NCBI GenBank assembly: GCA_964541085.1
Contig: CAZIPA010000002.1
Coordinates: 1 to 64,000 of the forward strand
DNA: 64,000 nt
Source of the DNA: UBA4644 sp964541085
GTDB taxonomy: Bacteria > Bacillota > Clostridia > Oscillospirales > Butyricicoccaceae
Direction of reading: 5' to 3'
Part shown: positions 53,325 through 62,125 of the stretch, one piece after another
Layout of the letters: each line of letters opens with the position of its first letter
Position numbering within the stretch: position 1 is the stretch's first letter
Translations under genes and position numbers: made by a program
The notes under the pieces: generated by a model
Seen by the model: the letters and a program-made list of their open reading frames with translations, nothing else
Told to the model about the DNA's origin: nothing
Database searches by the model: none

Positions 53325-54707
53325 TCAGTTCAGCTTGGCGGCCAGGTCCTCCAGCGTTTCGGTGAGGGCCTCTTCAAAGGTGGGATGGGGACGCATGGCC
53401 CGCAGCAGCTGTTCCACGGTCATATGATTGGCCATAGCCTGGCTCAGCTGGGAGATCATATCCGAGCTGTGCTGGCACATCAGCTGTGCGCCCAGAAGCT
53501 CATGGGTCTCGCCGTGGGCCAGCACCTTCATAAAGCAGCGGCCCGGATTTTCGATCAGGGTGCGGGCATTGTCAAACATCACATGCTTGCCAACCTTATA
53601 GGGGATGCCCGCCGTCTTGGCCTCAGCCTCGGTAAGACCCACAGCGGCGATCTCCGGTGTGCAGTAGATGCAGCCGGGCACCAGATTCATCTGCACCCCG
53701 TTTTCCTTTCCGCAGAGGAAATCCACGCAGGCCAGACCCTGTGCCGTGGCCACATGGGCCAGCTGCACAGGAGAGGACACATCGCCCACGGCATACACGC
53801 CGGGGATGCTGGTGCGGTAATGCTCGTCCACATGGAGACGGCGGCCATCCATTTCCGGCTTCAGGCCATCGGCAAACAGGCCCTCCAGATAGGGGCGGCG
53901 GCCGATGGCGCACAGCACCTTTTCGCCCTGCACGCTGTTGGCCACATCCTTCACCGTAAAGGAGACCTTCAGGCTGTCCTCCGCGGCTTCCACCTGCTTC
54001 ACCATGGCGTTGGTGAAAATCTGAACGCCCTTTTTCTTCAGAATCAGCGCCAGATTCTGGCCCAGCTCCTTATCCATATTGGGCAGCAGTCGATCCAGGC
54101 CCTCCACCACCGTGACCTGGCAGCCCAGATCGGCGTAGAAGCTGGCGAATTCGATGCCGATGACACCGCCGCCGATGATGACGATGGAGCGATACAGCTC
54201 CTCCGCGCCCAGCAGCAGCTCGTCAGAGGTCATCACGCCGGGCAGGTCCAGTCCGGGGATGGGAGGCCGTGCGGGAACAGAACCGGTAGCGGCCAGAATG
54301 TGCTCCGCCTCCAGCAGCTCCTGCGTGCCGTCCTCTCCGGTGACGGTTACATGACCGGGAGCAGTGATCTGGCCCTTGCCGCGATACAGCGTCACACCGG
54401 CCTTGGCAAACAGCGTTTCAATGCCCTGCCGCAGCGTCTGGGAAACCTCCCGCTGCCGTGCGAACATTTCCGGCAGAGAGAAGGTCAGCCCTTCGCCGTG
54501 AACGCCGGGTGTGCCCTCCTTTGCCTCCCGATAGACCCGGGAGGAATGGAGCAGCGTTTTGGTGGGGATACAGCCCCGGTTCAGGCAGGTTCCGCCCGCT
54601 TCCCGGCTCTCCACCACCGCCGTGCGCAGACCCTGCTTTGCAGCATGGAGGGCAGCCATATAGCCGCCGGGGCCCGCACCGATAACGATCAGTTGATATT
54701 GAGACAT
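53325..54707 (-). CDS. lpd: dihydrolipoyl dehydrogenase (L-protein)
   Basis: This is a 460-residue FAD flavoenzyme that reoxidises the dihydrolipoyl arm of GcvH with NAD+. It has the FAD-binding VIGAGPGGYMAALHA, the redox disulfide GGTCLNRGCIPTK, the NAD-binding IIGGGVIGIEFASF, and an interface His region at the C-terminus. There is no extra lipoyl domain. As the last gene of the gcv operon, with no pyruvate or 2-oxoacid dehydrogenase genes nearby, it is the dedicated glycine-cleavage L-protein. Confidence 0.93.
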   Translation of the reverse strand: MSQYQLIVIGAGPGGYMAALHAAKQGLRTAVVESREAGGTCLNRGCIPTKTLLHSSRVYREAKEGTPGVHGEGLTFSLPEMFARQREVSQTLRQGIETLFAKAGVTLYRGKGQITAPGHVTVTGEDGTQELLEAEHILAATGSVPARPPIPGLDLPGVMTSDELLLGAEELYRSIVIIGGGVIGIEFASFYADLGCQVTVVEGLDRLLPNMDKELGQNLALILKKKGVQIFTNAMVKQVEAAEDSLKVSFTVKDVANSVQGEKVLCAIGRRPYLEGLFADGLKPEMDGRRLHVDEHYRTSIPGVYAVGDVSSPVQLAHVATAQGLACVDFLCGKENGVQMNLVPGCIYCTPEIAAVGLTEAEAKTAGIPYKVGKHVMFDNARTLIENPGRCFMKVLAHGETHELLGAQLMCQHSSDMISQLSQAMANHMTVEQLLRAMRPHPTFEEALTETLEDLAAKLN

Positions 54708-54722
54708 AGGCTTGATTCCTTT

Positions 54723-55709
54723 TCAGATATCTTGTTTTTTCAGCAGAGCACAGATGTCCTCTGCCACGGCATCGCAGGCAGGCGTTTCCCGCACCGCGCA
54801 GCACAGCGCCGGAACGGAAAAGCGGCAGTTTTGCAGACTCCGGATCAGCGGCTGGGCAAAGCTCTCGTCCAGCGCGTCGGTATAAACGGCGGCTTCGGTA
54901 CACAGGCCATCGTTCACATCCAGCCGGATGTTGATCTCGCCCCAGTCAAAGCGCCCGGCGCACTGAAAGCTGAAGGGCACGGTTTTGCCATAAACCCATT
55001 CATAGCTGTGGAAGCGGGCATAGCCCTGCTCCAGCGCCGGCTGACTGAAGCTTTCCGCCTTCAGCACCTCCGCCTCCAGACCATAGACCCGGGAAAACGC
55101 CTCCGTCATGGCCTGCTGCATCAGCTCTACCGTCAGGCCGGGCTTCAGCTCGCAGAGATTCACCACCCGGGAGCGCACAGAGGCAACGCCCTTGCTTTCC
55201 AGTTTGACCTGAGAGGGATTCAGATATTTTCCCAGCCGCTCCATGTCCACATTCAGCAGCAGCGTTCCGTTGTGAAAGCTGCGCCCGTTGTGAGAATAAA
55301 AGGAATTGCCGGAAAACTTTCGTCCCTCGGTGAGAATGTCATTGCGCCCGGAAAGCTCCGTCCGGATGCCCAGACGGCGGCAGGCCTCCATAATCACCCG
55401 CTGCTGCTTTTGCAGGTCATAATCCTCCGTCCGCAGACAGAAGGTGAAATTCAGATTGCCCAGATCGTGATACACCGCACCGCCGCCGGAAAGCCGACGG
55501 GCCAGCACGCCGCCGTCCTGCTCCAGCAGCGTAGTGCGACACTCCTGCCAGGCATTCTGGTTGCGTCCGATGACCACGGTATGCCGATTCTGCCAGAGAT
55601 ATAAAATGCAGGTATCCGCCGGAACCGTGGCGGTGAGATATTCCTCCAGCGCCAGATTCCGGTGGGGATCGGTATCCTGTCCGATGTAGGTTTGCAGTCT
55701 GCGGATCAT
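54723..55709 (-). CDS. lplA: lipoate-protein ligase A
   Basis: This is a 328-residue ligase that attaches free lipoate to GcvH using ATP. It has RNLALEEYLT, WQNRHTVVIGRNQNAW, RRLSGGGAVYHDLGN (catalytic RRxxGGGxVxHD) and GRNDILTEGRKFSGNSF. The C-terminal accessory domain is present. No lipoyl synthase or octanoyltransferase is in the window, so lipoate may be scavenged. It overlaps gcvPB by four bases (ATGA). Confidence 0.93.
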   Translation of the reverse strand: MIRRLQTYIGQDTDPHRNLALEEYLTATVPADTCILYLWQNRHTVVIGRNQNAWQECRTTLLEQDGGVLARRLSGGGAVYHDLGNLNFTFCLRTEDYDLQKQQRVIMEACRRLGIRTELSGRNDILTEGRKFSGNSFYSHNGRSFHNGTLLLNVDMERLGKYLNPSQVKLESKGVASVRSRVVNLCELKPGLTVELMQQAMTEAFSRVYGLEAEVLKAESFSQPALEQGYARFHSYEWVYGKTVPFSFQCAGRFDWGEINIRLDVNDGLCTEAAVYTDALDESFAQPLIRSLQNCRFSVPALCCAVRETPACDAVAEDICALLKKQDI

Positions 55710-57133
55710 TGGAAGGAATACCGCAGTACCATGTTCCGGGCCGCGCCGACCTCATCCAGACGGCGCACCGGCGTATGCAGCGGCGCATCATGGAGGGCCT
55801 GGGGATCGGAATGGGCCTGCTCATACAGCTTGATGTAGATATCGCAGACCTGATCCATCAGTTCCTTGCTCTCGGTTTCGCAGGGCTCTACCATGAGGGC
55901 TTCGTGGACGATCAGGGGGAAGTACATCGTGGGGGGATGCAGACCCCAGTCCAGCATACCCTTGGCCAGATCCAGCGCGGAAACGCCGGTCTCCTTGTGC
56001 AGATCGGACAGATCCATGACGAACTCGTGCATACAGATCTGATCGTAGGCCATATGGAAGGTGTCCTTCAGCCGGGCACGCATATAGTTGGCGTTGAGCA
56101 CGGCATTCATGGCAGCCTCGGGGATGCCCTCTCTGCCCAGGCTCAGCACATAGGTCAGCGCCTTGATGCACACATCAAAGTTGCCGCAGAACATCTTTAC
56201 GCGGCCGATGGACTTTTCGGGATAATCGAAGGCATATTTGCCGTCCTTTTCCACCACCAGCGGGCCGGGCATATACTTCCGCAGGAAGTCCTTGCAGCCC
56301 ACCGCTCCTGCACCGGGGCCGCCGCCGCCGTGAGGCGTGGCAAAGGTCTTGTGCAGATTGGAGTGAATGCAGTCAAAGCCCATATCGCCGGGACGCACCA
56401 CGCCCATGACCGCGTTCAGGTTCGCGCCGTCATAATAGCACAGGCCGCCGGCATCGTGGACGATTCGGGTGATCTCCAGAATGTTCTTGTCAAAGATACC
56501 CACCGTGTTGGGGTTGGTCAGCATCAGACCGGCGGTATCCGGGCCCACTGCCGCCCGCAGCGCATCCAGATCCACGCAGCCGTCCGGGCCGGAGGGGATG
56601 TTCACCACCTGGAAGCCGCACATGGCAGCGGTGGCGGGGTTGGTTCCGTGGGCAGAATCGGGCACGATGATCTTGGTGCGGGCCGTGTCGCCGCGATCGG
56701 TATGATAGGCCTTGATGAGCAGCACGCCGGTAAACTCACCGTGAGCACCGGCTGCCGGCTGGAAGGTGACGGCATCCATGCCGAAAACTTCTCCCAGCTC
56801 GCTGCCCAGAAGATGCAGCGCTTCCAGCGCACCCTGGGCCGTTTCCTCCGGCTGGGTGGGATGGATGGCAGTAAAGCCGGGCAGCGCCGCCATATCCTCA
56901 TCAATTTTGGGATTGTATTTCATGGTGCAGGAGCCCAGCGGATAGAAGCCGTCGTTCACACCGTGGATGCACTTGCACAGCTCGGTATAATGCCGGGTCA
57001 GCTCGTTCTCGGAAACATGAGGCAGCCGCAGCGCCGTTTCCCGCTCCTGAGACAGATGGAACTCCGGCACATCGCAGGCAGGCATCAGAGAAAGTCCTCT
57101 GCCCTCGCAGCCCCGTTCAAAAATCAGCTTCAT
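55706..57133 (-). CDS. gcvPB: glycine dehydrogenase (decarboxylating) subunit 2
   Basis: This is a 475-residue PLP subunit of the P-protein. Together with GcvPA it decarboxylates glycine and passes the aminomethyl group to lipoyl-GcvH. It has the SNLHKTFATPHGGGGPGAG stretch, whose Lys binds PLP, PDSAHGTNPATAAM for the cofactor phosphate, and the N-terminal LYPLGSCTMKYNP-like segment (FYPLGSCTMKYNP). The start follows gcvPA by one base, as in other two-subunit systems. Confidence 0.96.
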   Translation of the reverse strand: MKLIFERGCEGRGLSLMPACDVPEFHLSQERETALRLPHVSENELTRHYTELCKCIHGVNDGFYPLGSCTMKYNPKIDEDMAALPGFTAIHPTQPEETAQGALEALHLLGSELGEVFGMDAVTFQPAAGAHGEFTGVLLIKAYHTDRGDTARTKIIVPDSAHGTNPATAAMCGFQVVNIPSGPDGCVDLDALRAAVGPDTAGLMLTNPNTVGIFDKNILEITRIVHDAGGLCYYDGANLNAVMGVVRPGDMGFDCIHSNLHKTFATPHGGGGPGAGAVGCKDFLRKYMPGPLVVEKDGKYAFDYPEKSIGRVKMFCGNFDVCIKALTYVLSLGREGIPEAAMNAVLNANYMRARLKDTFHMAYDQICMHEFVMDLSDLHKETGVSALDLAKGMLDWGLHPPTMYFPLIVHEALMVEPCETESKELMDQVCDIYIKLYEQAHSDPQALHDAPLHTPVRRLDEVGAARNMVLRYSFQ

Positions 57134-57134
57134 A

Positions 57135-58454
57135 TCACAGCGCCTCCTTTACAATGGCAACGGCCTTGTCCAGCTGCTCTTTGGAGACCAGCTCGGTGAC
57201 ACACCAGAGAATGCCGCCGTCCACCTCCGCACCGCCCAGAATGTCCTGCTTTGCCAGCGCATCCAGAATCTTCTTCCGGCAGTTGGGGCAGGCGCATTCC
57301 GTGACAAACTCATGGAAGAACTCGCCGGTATACTTTACCTTGCAGCCTACAGCCTCCAGTTGAGAGGCAAAATAGTGGGCCTTGCTGACGCACAGCCGTG
57401 CGCACTGCTTCATGCCGCTTTCACCCATGGCCGCCATATACACACCGGCGGTAAAGGCGCACAGCGCCTGGTTGGAGCAGATGTTGGAGGATGCCTTTTC
57501 CCGGCGGATATGCTGTTCTCTGGCAGACAGGGTAAGCACATAGCCGCGCTTGCCATCCACATCATGAGTCTCACCCACGATACGGCCGGGCAGCTTGCGG
57601 GTCATGGCACTGGTGGTGGCCATAAAGCCCAGATACGGGCCGCCAAAGGCGATATCCAGTCCCAGCGGCTGGCCGTCACCTACGGCAATATCCGCGCCGC
57701 ACTCCCGGGGAGTGGGCAGCAGAGCGCAGGCAATGGGATTCACGCCCATGACAAATTTGGCTCCGGCAGCGTGGACGATCTCGCCGATGGCTTTGGCGTC
57801 CTCAATCTGGCCGAAATAGTTGGGCTGCTGGAGATAGAACATGGCGGCATCCGCGCCCAGCGCAGCCTTCAGGGCCTCCGGGTCGGTGCGGCCATCCTTT
57901 GCGGGCACCAGCTTCAGCTCGGTGTTGGAGGCGAAGCAGTAGGTCTGCATCACCTGAATCACCTGGGGATGGGCAGCGGCGGAAACATAGGCCACCGTGC
58001 GCTTCCGATCCTTACACATGGGAATGGTCTCCGCGGCGGCGGTTGCGCCGTCATAGTGAGACGCATTGGACACATCCATGCCGGTGAGCTCGCACATCAT
58101 GGTCTGGAACTCGAAGATACCCTGCAATGCGCCCTGGCTGATTTCCGCCTGATAGGGGGTGTAGCAGGTGACAAGCTCCTCCCGGGAGGTGACGGACTTC
58201 ACCACGGAGGGGATAAAATGACGATAGGCTCCGGCACCCCGCAGCACGGTCTTGAACACATGGTTCTTTTCCGCCAGTGCGGTGACCTTTTCCCGTACCT
58301 CCAGCTCAGAAAGGCCGGAGGGCAGGTTCAGCCCATTCTTTTGCAGCAGCATTTCCTGCGGAACATCCTGATAAAGCTCCTCCAACCGGCCAACGCCGAT
58401 GGCAGCAAGCATTTGCTCCTGTTCCGCAGCTGTTGTGGGAACATAGCTTCCCAT
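57135..58454 (-). CDS. gcvPA: glycine dehydrogenase (decarboxylating) subunit 1
   Basis: This is a 439-residue partner subunit of the P-protein. It has MGSYVPTTAAEQEQMLAAIG at the start, FLGAGAYRHFIPSVV-like sequence (RGAGAYRHFIPSVV), TPYQAEISQGALQGIFEFQTM and KASSNICSNQALCAF. The size fits the clostridial and thermophile two-gene form rather than the long fused GcvP. It begins 3 nt after gcvH. Confidence 0.96.
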   Translation of the reverse strand: MGSYVPTTAAEQEQMLAAIGVGRLEELYQDVPQEMLLQKNGLNLPSGLSELEVREKVTALAEKNHVFKTVLRGAGAYRHFIPSVVKSVTSREELVTCYTPYQAEISQGALQGIFEFQTMMCELTGMDVSNASHYDGATAAAETIPMCKDRKRTVAYVSAAAHPQVIQVMQTYCFASNTELKLVPAKDGRTDPEALKAALGADAAMFYLQQPNYFGQIEDAKAIGEIVHAAGAKFVMGVNPIACALLPTPRECGADIAVGDGQPLGLDIAFGGPYLGFMATTSAMTRKLPGRIVGETHDVDGKRGYVLTLSAREQHIRREKASSNICSNQALCAFTAGVYMAAMGESGMKQCARLCVSKAHYFASQLEAVGCKVKYTGEFFHEFVTECACPNCRKKILDALAKQDILGGAEVDGGILWCVTELVSKEQLDKAVAIVKEAL

Positions 58455-58457
58455 AAA

Positions 58458-58835
58458 TCAGCCCTCCTGTGCGCAGAAGGCCTCGTATTCCGCAGCATCC
58501 ATCAGGTCTTCCTGCTCGGTGATGTTCTCGACCTTGATGATCCATGCGCCGTAGGGATCGCTGTTCAGCATCTCGGGTGCGTCGGCCAACTCTTCGTTCA
58601 CGGCGCAGACCGTGCCGCTCACGGGGCAGATCACATCGGAAACGGCCTTGACGGATTCCACATCGCCCAGGCTCTCACCGGCGGTCACATCGTCGCCCTC
58701 CTGGGGCAGATTGATAAAGACCACATCGCCCAGAGCGTCCTGAGCATAGTCCGTGATACCGACAACGGCCACATCGCCTTCCATCTTGACCCACTCGTGG
58801 GACTTGGAATACTTCAGATCAGCAGGATAATTCAT
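58458..58835 (-). CDS. gcvH: glycine cleavage system H protein
   Basis: This is a 125-residue lipoyl carrier that shuttles the aminomethyl group between P, T and L proteins. It has YSKSHEWVKMEGDVAVVGIT, GDVESVKAVSD (lipoylated Lys in ESVKA), and a C-terminal helix containing AAEYEAF. The ATG at 58835 has GGAGGC upstream; an in-frame ATG further up lies at the ribosome-binding site itself. It stands 134 nt after the gcvT::glyA gene. Confidence 0.95.
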   Translation of the reverse strand: MNYPADLKYSKSHEWVKMEGDVAVVGITDYAQDALGDVVFINLPQEGDDVTAGESLGDVESVKAVSDVICPVSGTVCAVNEELADAPEMLNSDPYGAWIIKVENITEQEDLMDAAEYEAFCAQEG

Positions 58836-58896
58836 AAGAAAAGCCTCCATATTCAATAAAATAATAATTTCTCAAAAACGCAAAATATCTGTCCCG

Positions 58897-58921
58897 CCGC
58901 CCCGGAAGGGCTCCGGGGCGG
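58897..58921 (-). promoter_or_regulatory. GC-rich stem-loop between gcvT::glyA and gcvH
   Basis: A perfect 10-bp stem (58912-58921 with 58897-58906) with a 5-nt loop lies in the 134-nt gap. No T-run directly follows on the minus strand, so it is more likely an mRNA processing or stabilising element than a terminator. Its function is not shown. Confidence 0.45.
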
Positions 58922-58969
58922 GCGGGCAGACTGGAAAAAGGGAATGGGGTAGAAGCTGCAATTTCAGGA

Positions 58970-61618
58970 TCAGACACCGGTCTTTGCCGCAAAGGCTTCC
59001 AGCGCGGCCTGCATCTGAGCATCGTCGAAGCAATACTGCATCCTGGTGTACTGGCTGCGCAGGCGCACCACATCCTCGGTCACATCGCGGCAGCGGAGGA
59101 TGCAGTCTGCCATCAGCTCGGCAAGACGGGCAAAGGCTTCCTTGCCAAAGCCAAAGCGGGTCATCTCGTTCACGCCCATACGCAGAGCACCGGAGGCGGT
59201 AAAGCCCTCGTTGTCCGGCGTGGCCTGATAGTTGACGATGATATTGTTGCGCTCCAGACGCTCAGCCACCTCGGGGCCAGCGCCGTAGCCAACGGAAACG
59301 ATCACCTGATGGGTCTCGGTATAGTCAATGGCGGGATCGCCGGCCACATCCAGACCCTGCTCCTTCAGGCAGCGGGCGAAATACTTGGCATTTTCCACCA
59401 CGGCCTTCTGATAGGCATCCTTGAAGTAATTCATTTCATAAGCCGCCATCAGCAGACCCAGCTGGGTGCCCAGATGGTGGTTGGAGACGCTGCCCGGGAA
59501 GGCACGGGTCTCGATGGTCTTCCACAGACCGTACTTCAGCTCGTCGGGCTTGTAATTGACACCGATCACGCCGCGCTGGGGTCCGAAGAAGGTCTTGTGA
59601 GTGGAGCCGGTGACGATCTCGGCACCCTCTTCAAAGGGCTTCTGGAAATGATCGCCCACCAGACCCATCACATGAGCCATATCGTACATGATGGTCGTGG
59701 GAATACCCTGCTCATCCACAAACTTGCGGATCTCGGCCACGGGCTCCTTATGGAGCACCATGCTCTTGCCGAAGATGATGAACTCGGGACGGTAGCGCTC
59801 GATGACCTTCTTGGTCTCTTCCACATCAATCTTGTAGATGTTGTCCTTGCAGACGGGGAAGTTCACCACGGCAGAACGCTCGGTCACGGGATCCACGGCC
59901 ACATAGTCATGCAGCGCACCCATGGGCTGGGCAGACAGATGGCCGCCGCGGATGATGTGGTTGTTCAGGATATAGCCCAGACGCTGGGGATTCTGACGGC
60001 GGTTCAGACGGTTCTTCCAGTCCATCAGAGAGGAGAACACGGCCATATTGGACATCTGACCGCTGATCACACGGGTCTCCACCTCGGCGCAGCCCAGATA
60101 ATCCTTCATCTGCTCCACCAGCAGCTGCTCCACCTGGTCGATGAACTTGGTGCCCTGATAGTAGAACACATCGTAATCATTGAAGGACTTGATCTTCTTG
60201 TGCTCCGCATAGCGGAAGGCCGGGTCGGATTCGCACAGCAGCTGCACGGCACGGCTGGGCGTATTTTCAGAGGGGATCAGGTTGATGCACTGCCGCTGAC
60301 GCCACTCATGATTCTCCATGGCGGTCTGGATCAGCTCCAGAGCCTTGGCGGGACGATCCACGGCGGCTGCGGGAGCGGCTTCCTCCGGCAGATGATAAAT
60401 GGCGGGACGGGCATAGGGCGGCGCGTCGGCACGGAGATGCACCGGCGGGATGGCAGCCTTCAGGCGCTTGCCGCGCACATCAATCTCCACCACGGTATCC
60501 TTGCGGATATTGCTGTTGATGTAGCAGAAGCCGATGGAGCGTTTGGCGGAGTTTTCCAGAATCTCGGTAGCCAGGCCCTCACCCTCCGTCAGGAAGTAGG
60601 GCACCATGGTGCCGCTGGTGACCCAGCCGACCAGCTCATCGCCCTGATAGATCTCCATACCGGCGCGCATAACGCCTCTGTCCAGCAGGGTGATGGGACG
60701 GATACGGCGGGGCAGTGCGGACATATCGCTGTAATCCCGGCTGAGGATGCGGTTGCGGGTGTCGGACTGACGCTTCAGCGCCTCACGGCCGATATAGTCG
60801 CCCTTCTGGGGAGCGAAGCTCACGGCAAACTTGGCCAGAGAGACGGCGAACACGGGGATCTCGCTGCCGTCGGAGGCAGTGCCCATTTCATGGCCATAGA
60901 GAGGCAGACCGGCTTCCAGACGCAGGGTGTCACGGGCACCCAGACCGGCGGGCTTTGCGCCCAGCTCGATGAGACGGTTCCAGAGCCATTCGGACTCTTC
61001 GCTGCGGATGAACACCTCATAGCCCAGAGGCTCGCCGGTGTAGCCGGTCATGGCCACACGCACATCGTGGCCCTCAAACTTCAGGGTGTTCAGGGCGTTC
61101 TTCATGGGCTCGGTGACGGCTTCGCCGCCGGACAGCACCATCAGCAGCTCCTTGCTCTTGGGGCCCTGTACGGCGACAGAGGACCATTCTGCCGTAATGT
61201 CGGTGATGGTCACATCATACTGGGTGGCGATGGGCTTCAGATGAGCCAGATCCTTGTCGGTATTGGCGGCATTGACCACCAGCAGATACCGCTCTTCTTC
61301 ATAGCGATAGAGATAGGCATCGTCCACTGCGCCGCCGTTTTCGTTGGGAATGATGCAGTACTGGGCCTGATTCAGATCCAGTGCCAGCACATTGGAGGAC
61401 AGGACATGCTGCAAAAATGCGATCCGGTCGGGGCCGGAGATCAGCAGCCGTCCCATATGGGAAACATCAAACAGACTGCAGAAGCTGCGGGTGTAAAGAT
61501 GCTCGGCCACAATGCCCGTGGGATACTGAATGGGCATTTCCCATCCGCCGAAGTCCACCATGACGGCGCCGGCCGCCACATGTGCCTGATAAAGCGGTGT
61601 GCGTTTCAGTTCACTCAT
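58970..61618 (-). CDS. fusion of glycine cleavage T protein and serine hydroxymethyltransferase
   Basis: This is an 882-residue single frame. Residues 1-~400 are aminomethyltransferase GcvT, with FDVSHMGRLLI, GGAVDDAYLYRY (folate-site Asp), GYTGEPLGYEVF and ARDTLRLEAGLPLYGHEM. Residues ~405-422 (AAPAAAVDRP) form an Ala/Pro linker. Residues ~423-882 are a PLP serine hydroxymethyltransferase with INLIPSENTPS, MYDMAHVMGL (Asp646, His649) and GSTHKTFFGPQRG with the PLP Lys675. Together they would make methylene-tetrahydrofolate from glycine and use it with another glycine to make serine. AGGAGGC precedes the ATG. It leads the gcv operon behind a glycine riboswitch. Confidence 0.93.
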   Translation of the reverse strand: MSELKRTPLYQAHVAAGAVMVDFGGWEMPIQYPTGIVAEHLYTRSFCSLFDVSHMGRLLISGPDRIAFLQHVLSSNVLALDLNQAQYCIIPNENGGAVDDAYLYRYEEERYLLVVNAANTDKDLAHLKPIATQYDVTITDITAEWSSVAVQGPKSKELLMVLSGGEAVTEPMKNALNTLKFEGHDVRVAMTGYTGEPLGYEVFIRSEESEWLWNRLIELGAKPAGLGARDTLRLEAGLPLYGHEMGTASDGSEIPVFAVSLAKFAVSFAPQKGDYIGREALKRQSDTRNRILSRDYSDMSALPRRIRPITLLDRGVMRAGMEIYQGDELVGWVTSGTMVPYFLTEGEGLATEILENSAKRSIGFCYINSNIRKDTVVEIDVRGKRLKAAIPPVHLRADAPPYARPAIYHLPEEAAPAAAVDRPAKALELIQTAMENHEWRQRQCINLIPSENTPSRAVQLLCESDPAFRYAEHKKIKSFNDYDVFYYQGTKFIDQVEQLLVEQMKDYLGCAEVETRVISGQMSNMAVFSSLMDWKNRLNRRQNPQRLGYILNNHIIRGGHLSAQPMGALHDYVAVDPVTERSAVVNFPVCKDNIYKIDVEETKKVIERYRPEFIIFGKSMVLHKEPVAEIRKFVDEQGIPTTIMYDMAHVMGLVGDHFQKPFEEGAEIVTGSTHKTFFGPQRGVIGVNYKPDELKYGLWKTIETRAFPGSVSNHHLGTQLGLLMAAYEMNYFKDAYQKAVVENAKYFARCLKEQGLDVAGDPAIDYTETHQVIVSVGYGAGPEVAERLERNNIIVNYQATPDNEGFTASGALRMGVNEMTRFGFGKEAFARLAELMADCILRCRDVTEDVVRLRSQYTRMQYCFDDAQMQAALEAFAAKTGV

Positions 61619-61672
61619 AAAAAGTGCCTCCTGTTTTTATCTTAAAATCATTTGGGACGCTGAAAAACCTGC

Positions 61673-61709
61673 AAAAAAAGCACAAAATCCCCCTGATAAG
61701 ATTTTGTGC
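61673..61709 (-). terminator. riboswitch expression-platform terminator
   Basis: Minus-strand stem GCACAAAATC / GATTTTGTGC (61700-61709 with 61680-61689) is followed by seven T residues. It lies between the glycine aptamers and the gcvT::glyA ribosome-binding site, so it can stop transcription when glycine is low and be disrupted when glycine binds (inferred mechanism). Confidence 0.85.
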
Positions 61710-61885
61710 CTCCGTAATTGCCCTGAGAGATTCCCTCTTCCCCGGCCGTGCCCGTGCCGTGGAAGGGTTGCCCCTTCGGGGTTCCGCTTGCGCGGCCCTT
61801 TTCGAAGTATCGTCCTGGCCCGCTCTTTTTGCCTGAGAGTTCTTGCTGCCCCTTCGGCGCCGCCTGCGGCGGTCTCTCCCGGGCC
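61705..61885 (-). ncRNA. glycine riboswitch (one clear aptamer plus an atypical second)
   Basis: Minus-strand leader RNA of the gcv operon. The first aptamer (about 61820-61885) is canonical: GGGAGAGACC, then GCCGAAGGGGCA, then CTCTCAGGCAAAA, enclosed by a GGCCCG/CGGGCC helix. The second (about 61705-61800) repeats CCGAAGGGGCAA and TCTCTCAGGGCAA but lacks an obvious 5' GGAGAG partner strand; a local AGAG/CTCT hairpin occurs instead. It is followed by a strong terminator. Glycine cleavage genes are the classic targets. Confidence 0.88.
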
Positions 61886-61936
61886 GATCATTCGATGTCT
61901 GTGAAATTGTGAGAATCCCGTTTTTGCAGTACATTC

Positions 61937-61966
61937 ATGATATCACAGCACTTTTCCGGAAGTCAA
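61937..61966 (-). promoter_or_regulatory. sigma-A promoter of the riboswitch-gcv operon
   Basis: TTGACT (61961-61966) and TATCAT (61937-61942) on the minus strand are spaced by 18 bp, about 50 bp before the first aptamer. Confidence 0.7.
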
Positions 61967-62043
61967 AGCAAATCGCCCTGATATCGGAACTTTCTATGAC
62001 ACCGGCATTTCAGTCCTGTTTTGCAATATATGTACCGCCCGAT

Positions 62044-62125
62044 TCTGCCTGTCGAAAGCGCAGCAGGCTTCCGGGATGACAGGCAGACCCGGGGCGCGGC
62101 GATAGCGGCCCCGGGCTCTTTTTTC
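62044..62125. other. two adjacent hairpins downstream of the DUF4340 gene
   Basis: TCTGCCTGTC/GACAGGCAGA (62044-62053 and 62078-62087) encloses 24 nt. It directly abuts CCCGGGGC/GCCCCGGG (62088-62095 and 62108-62115). A T-run follows only on the plus strand (CTCTTTTTT), opposite to the neighbouring genes. With the gcv promoter, riboswitch and terminator, these structures account for the 505-base gap 61619-62123; the part from 61967 to 62043 shows nothing I can name. Confidence 0.55.
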
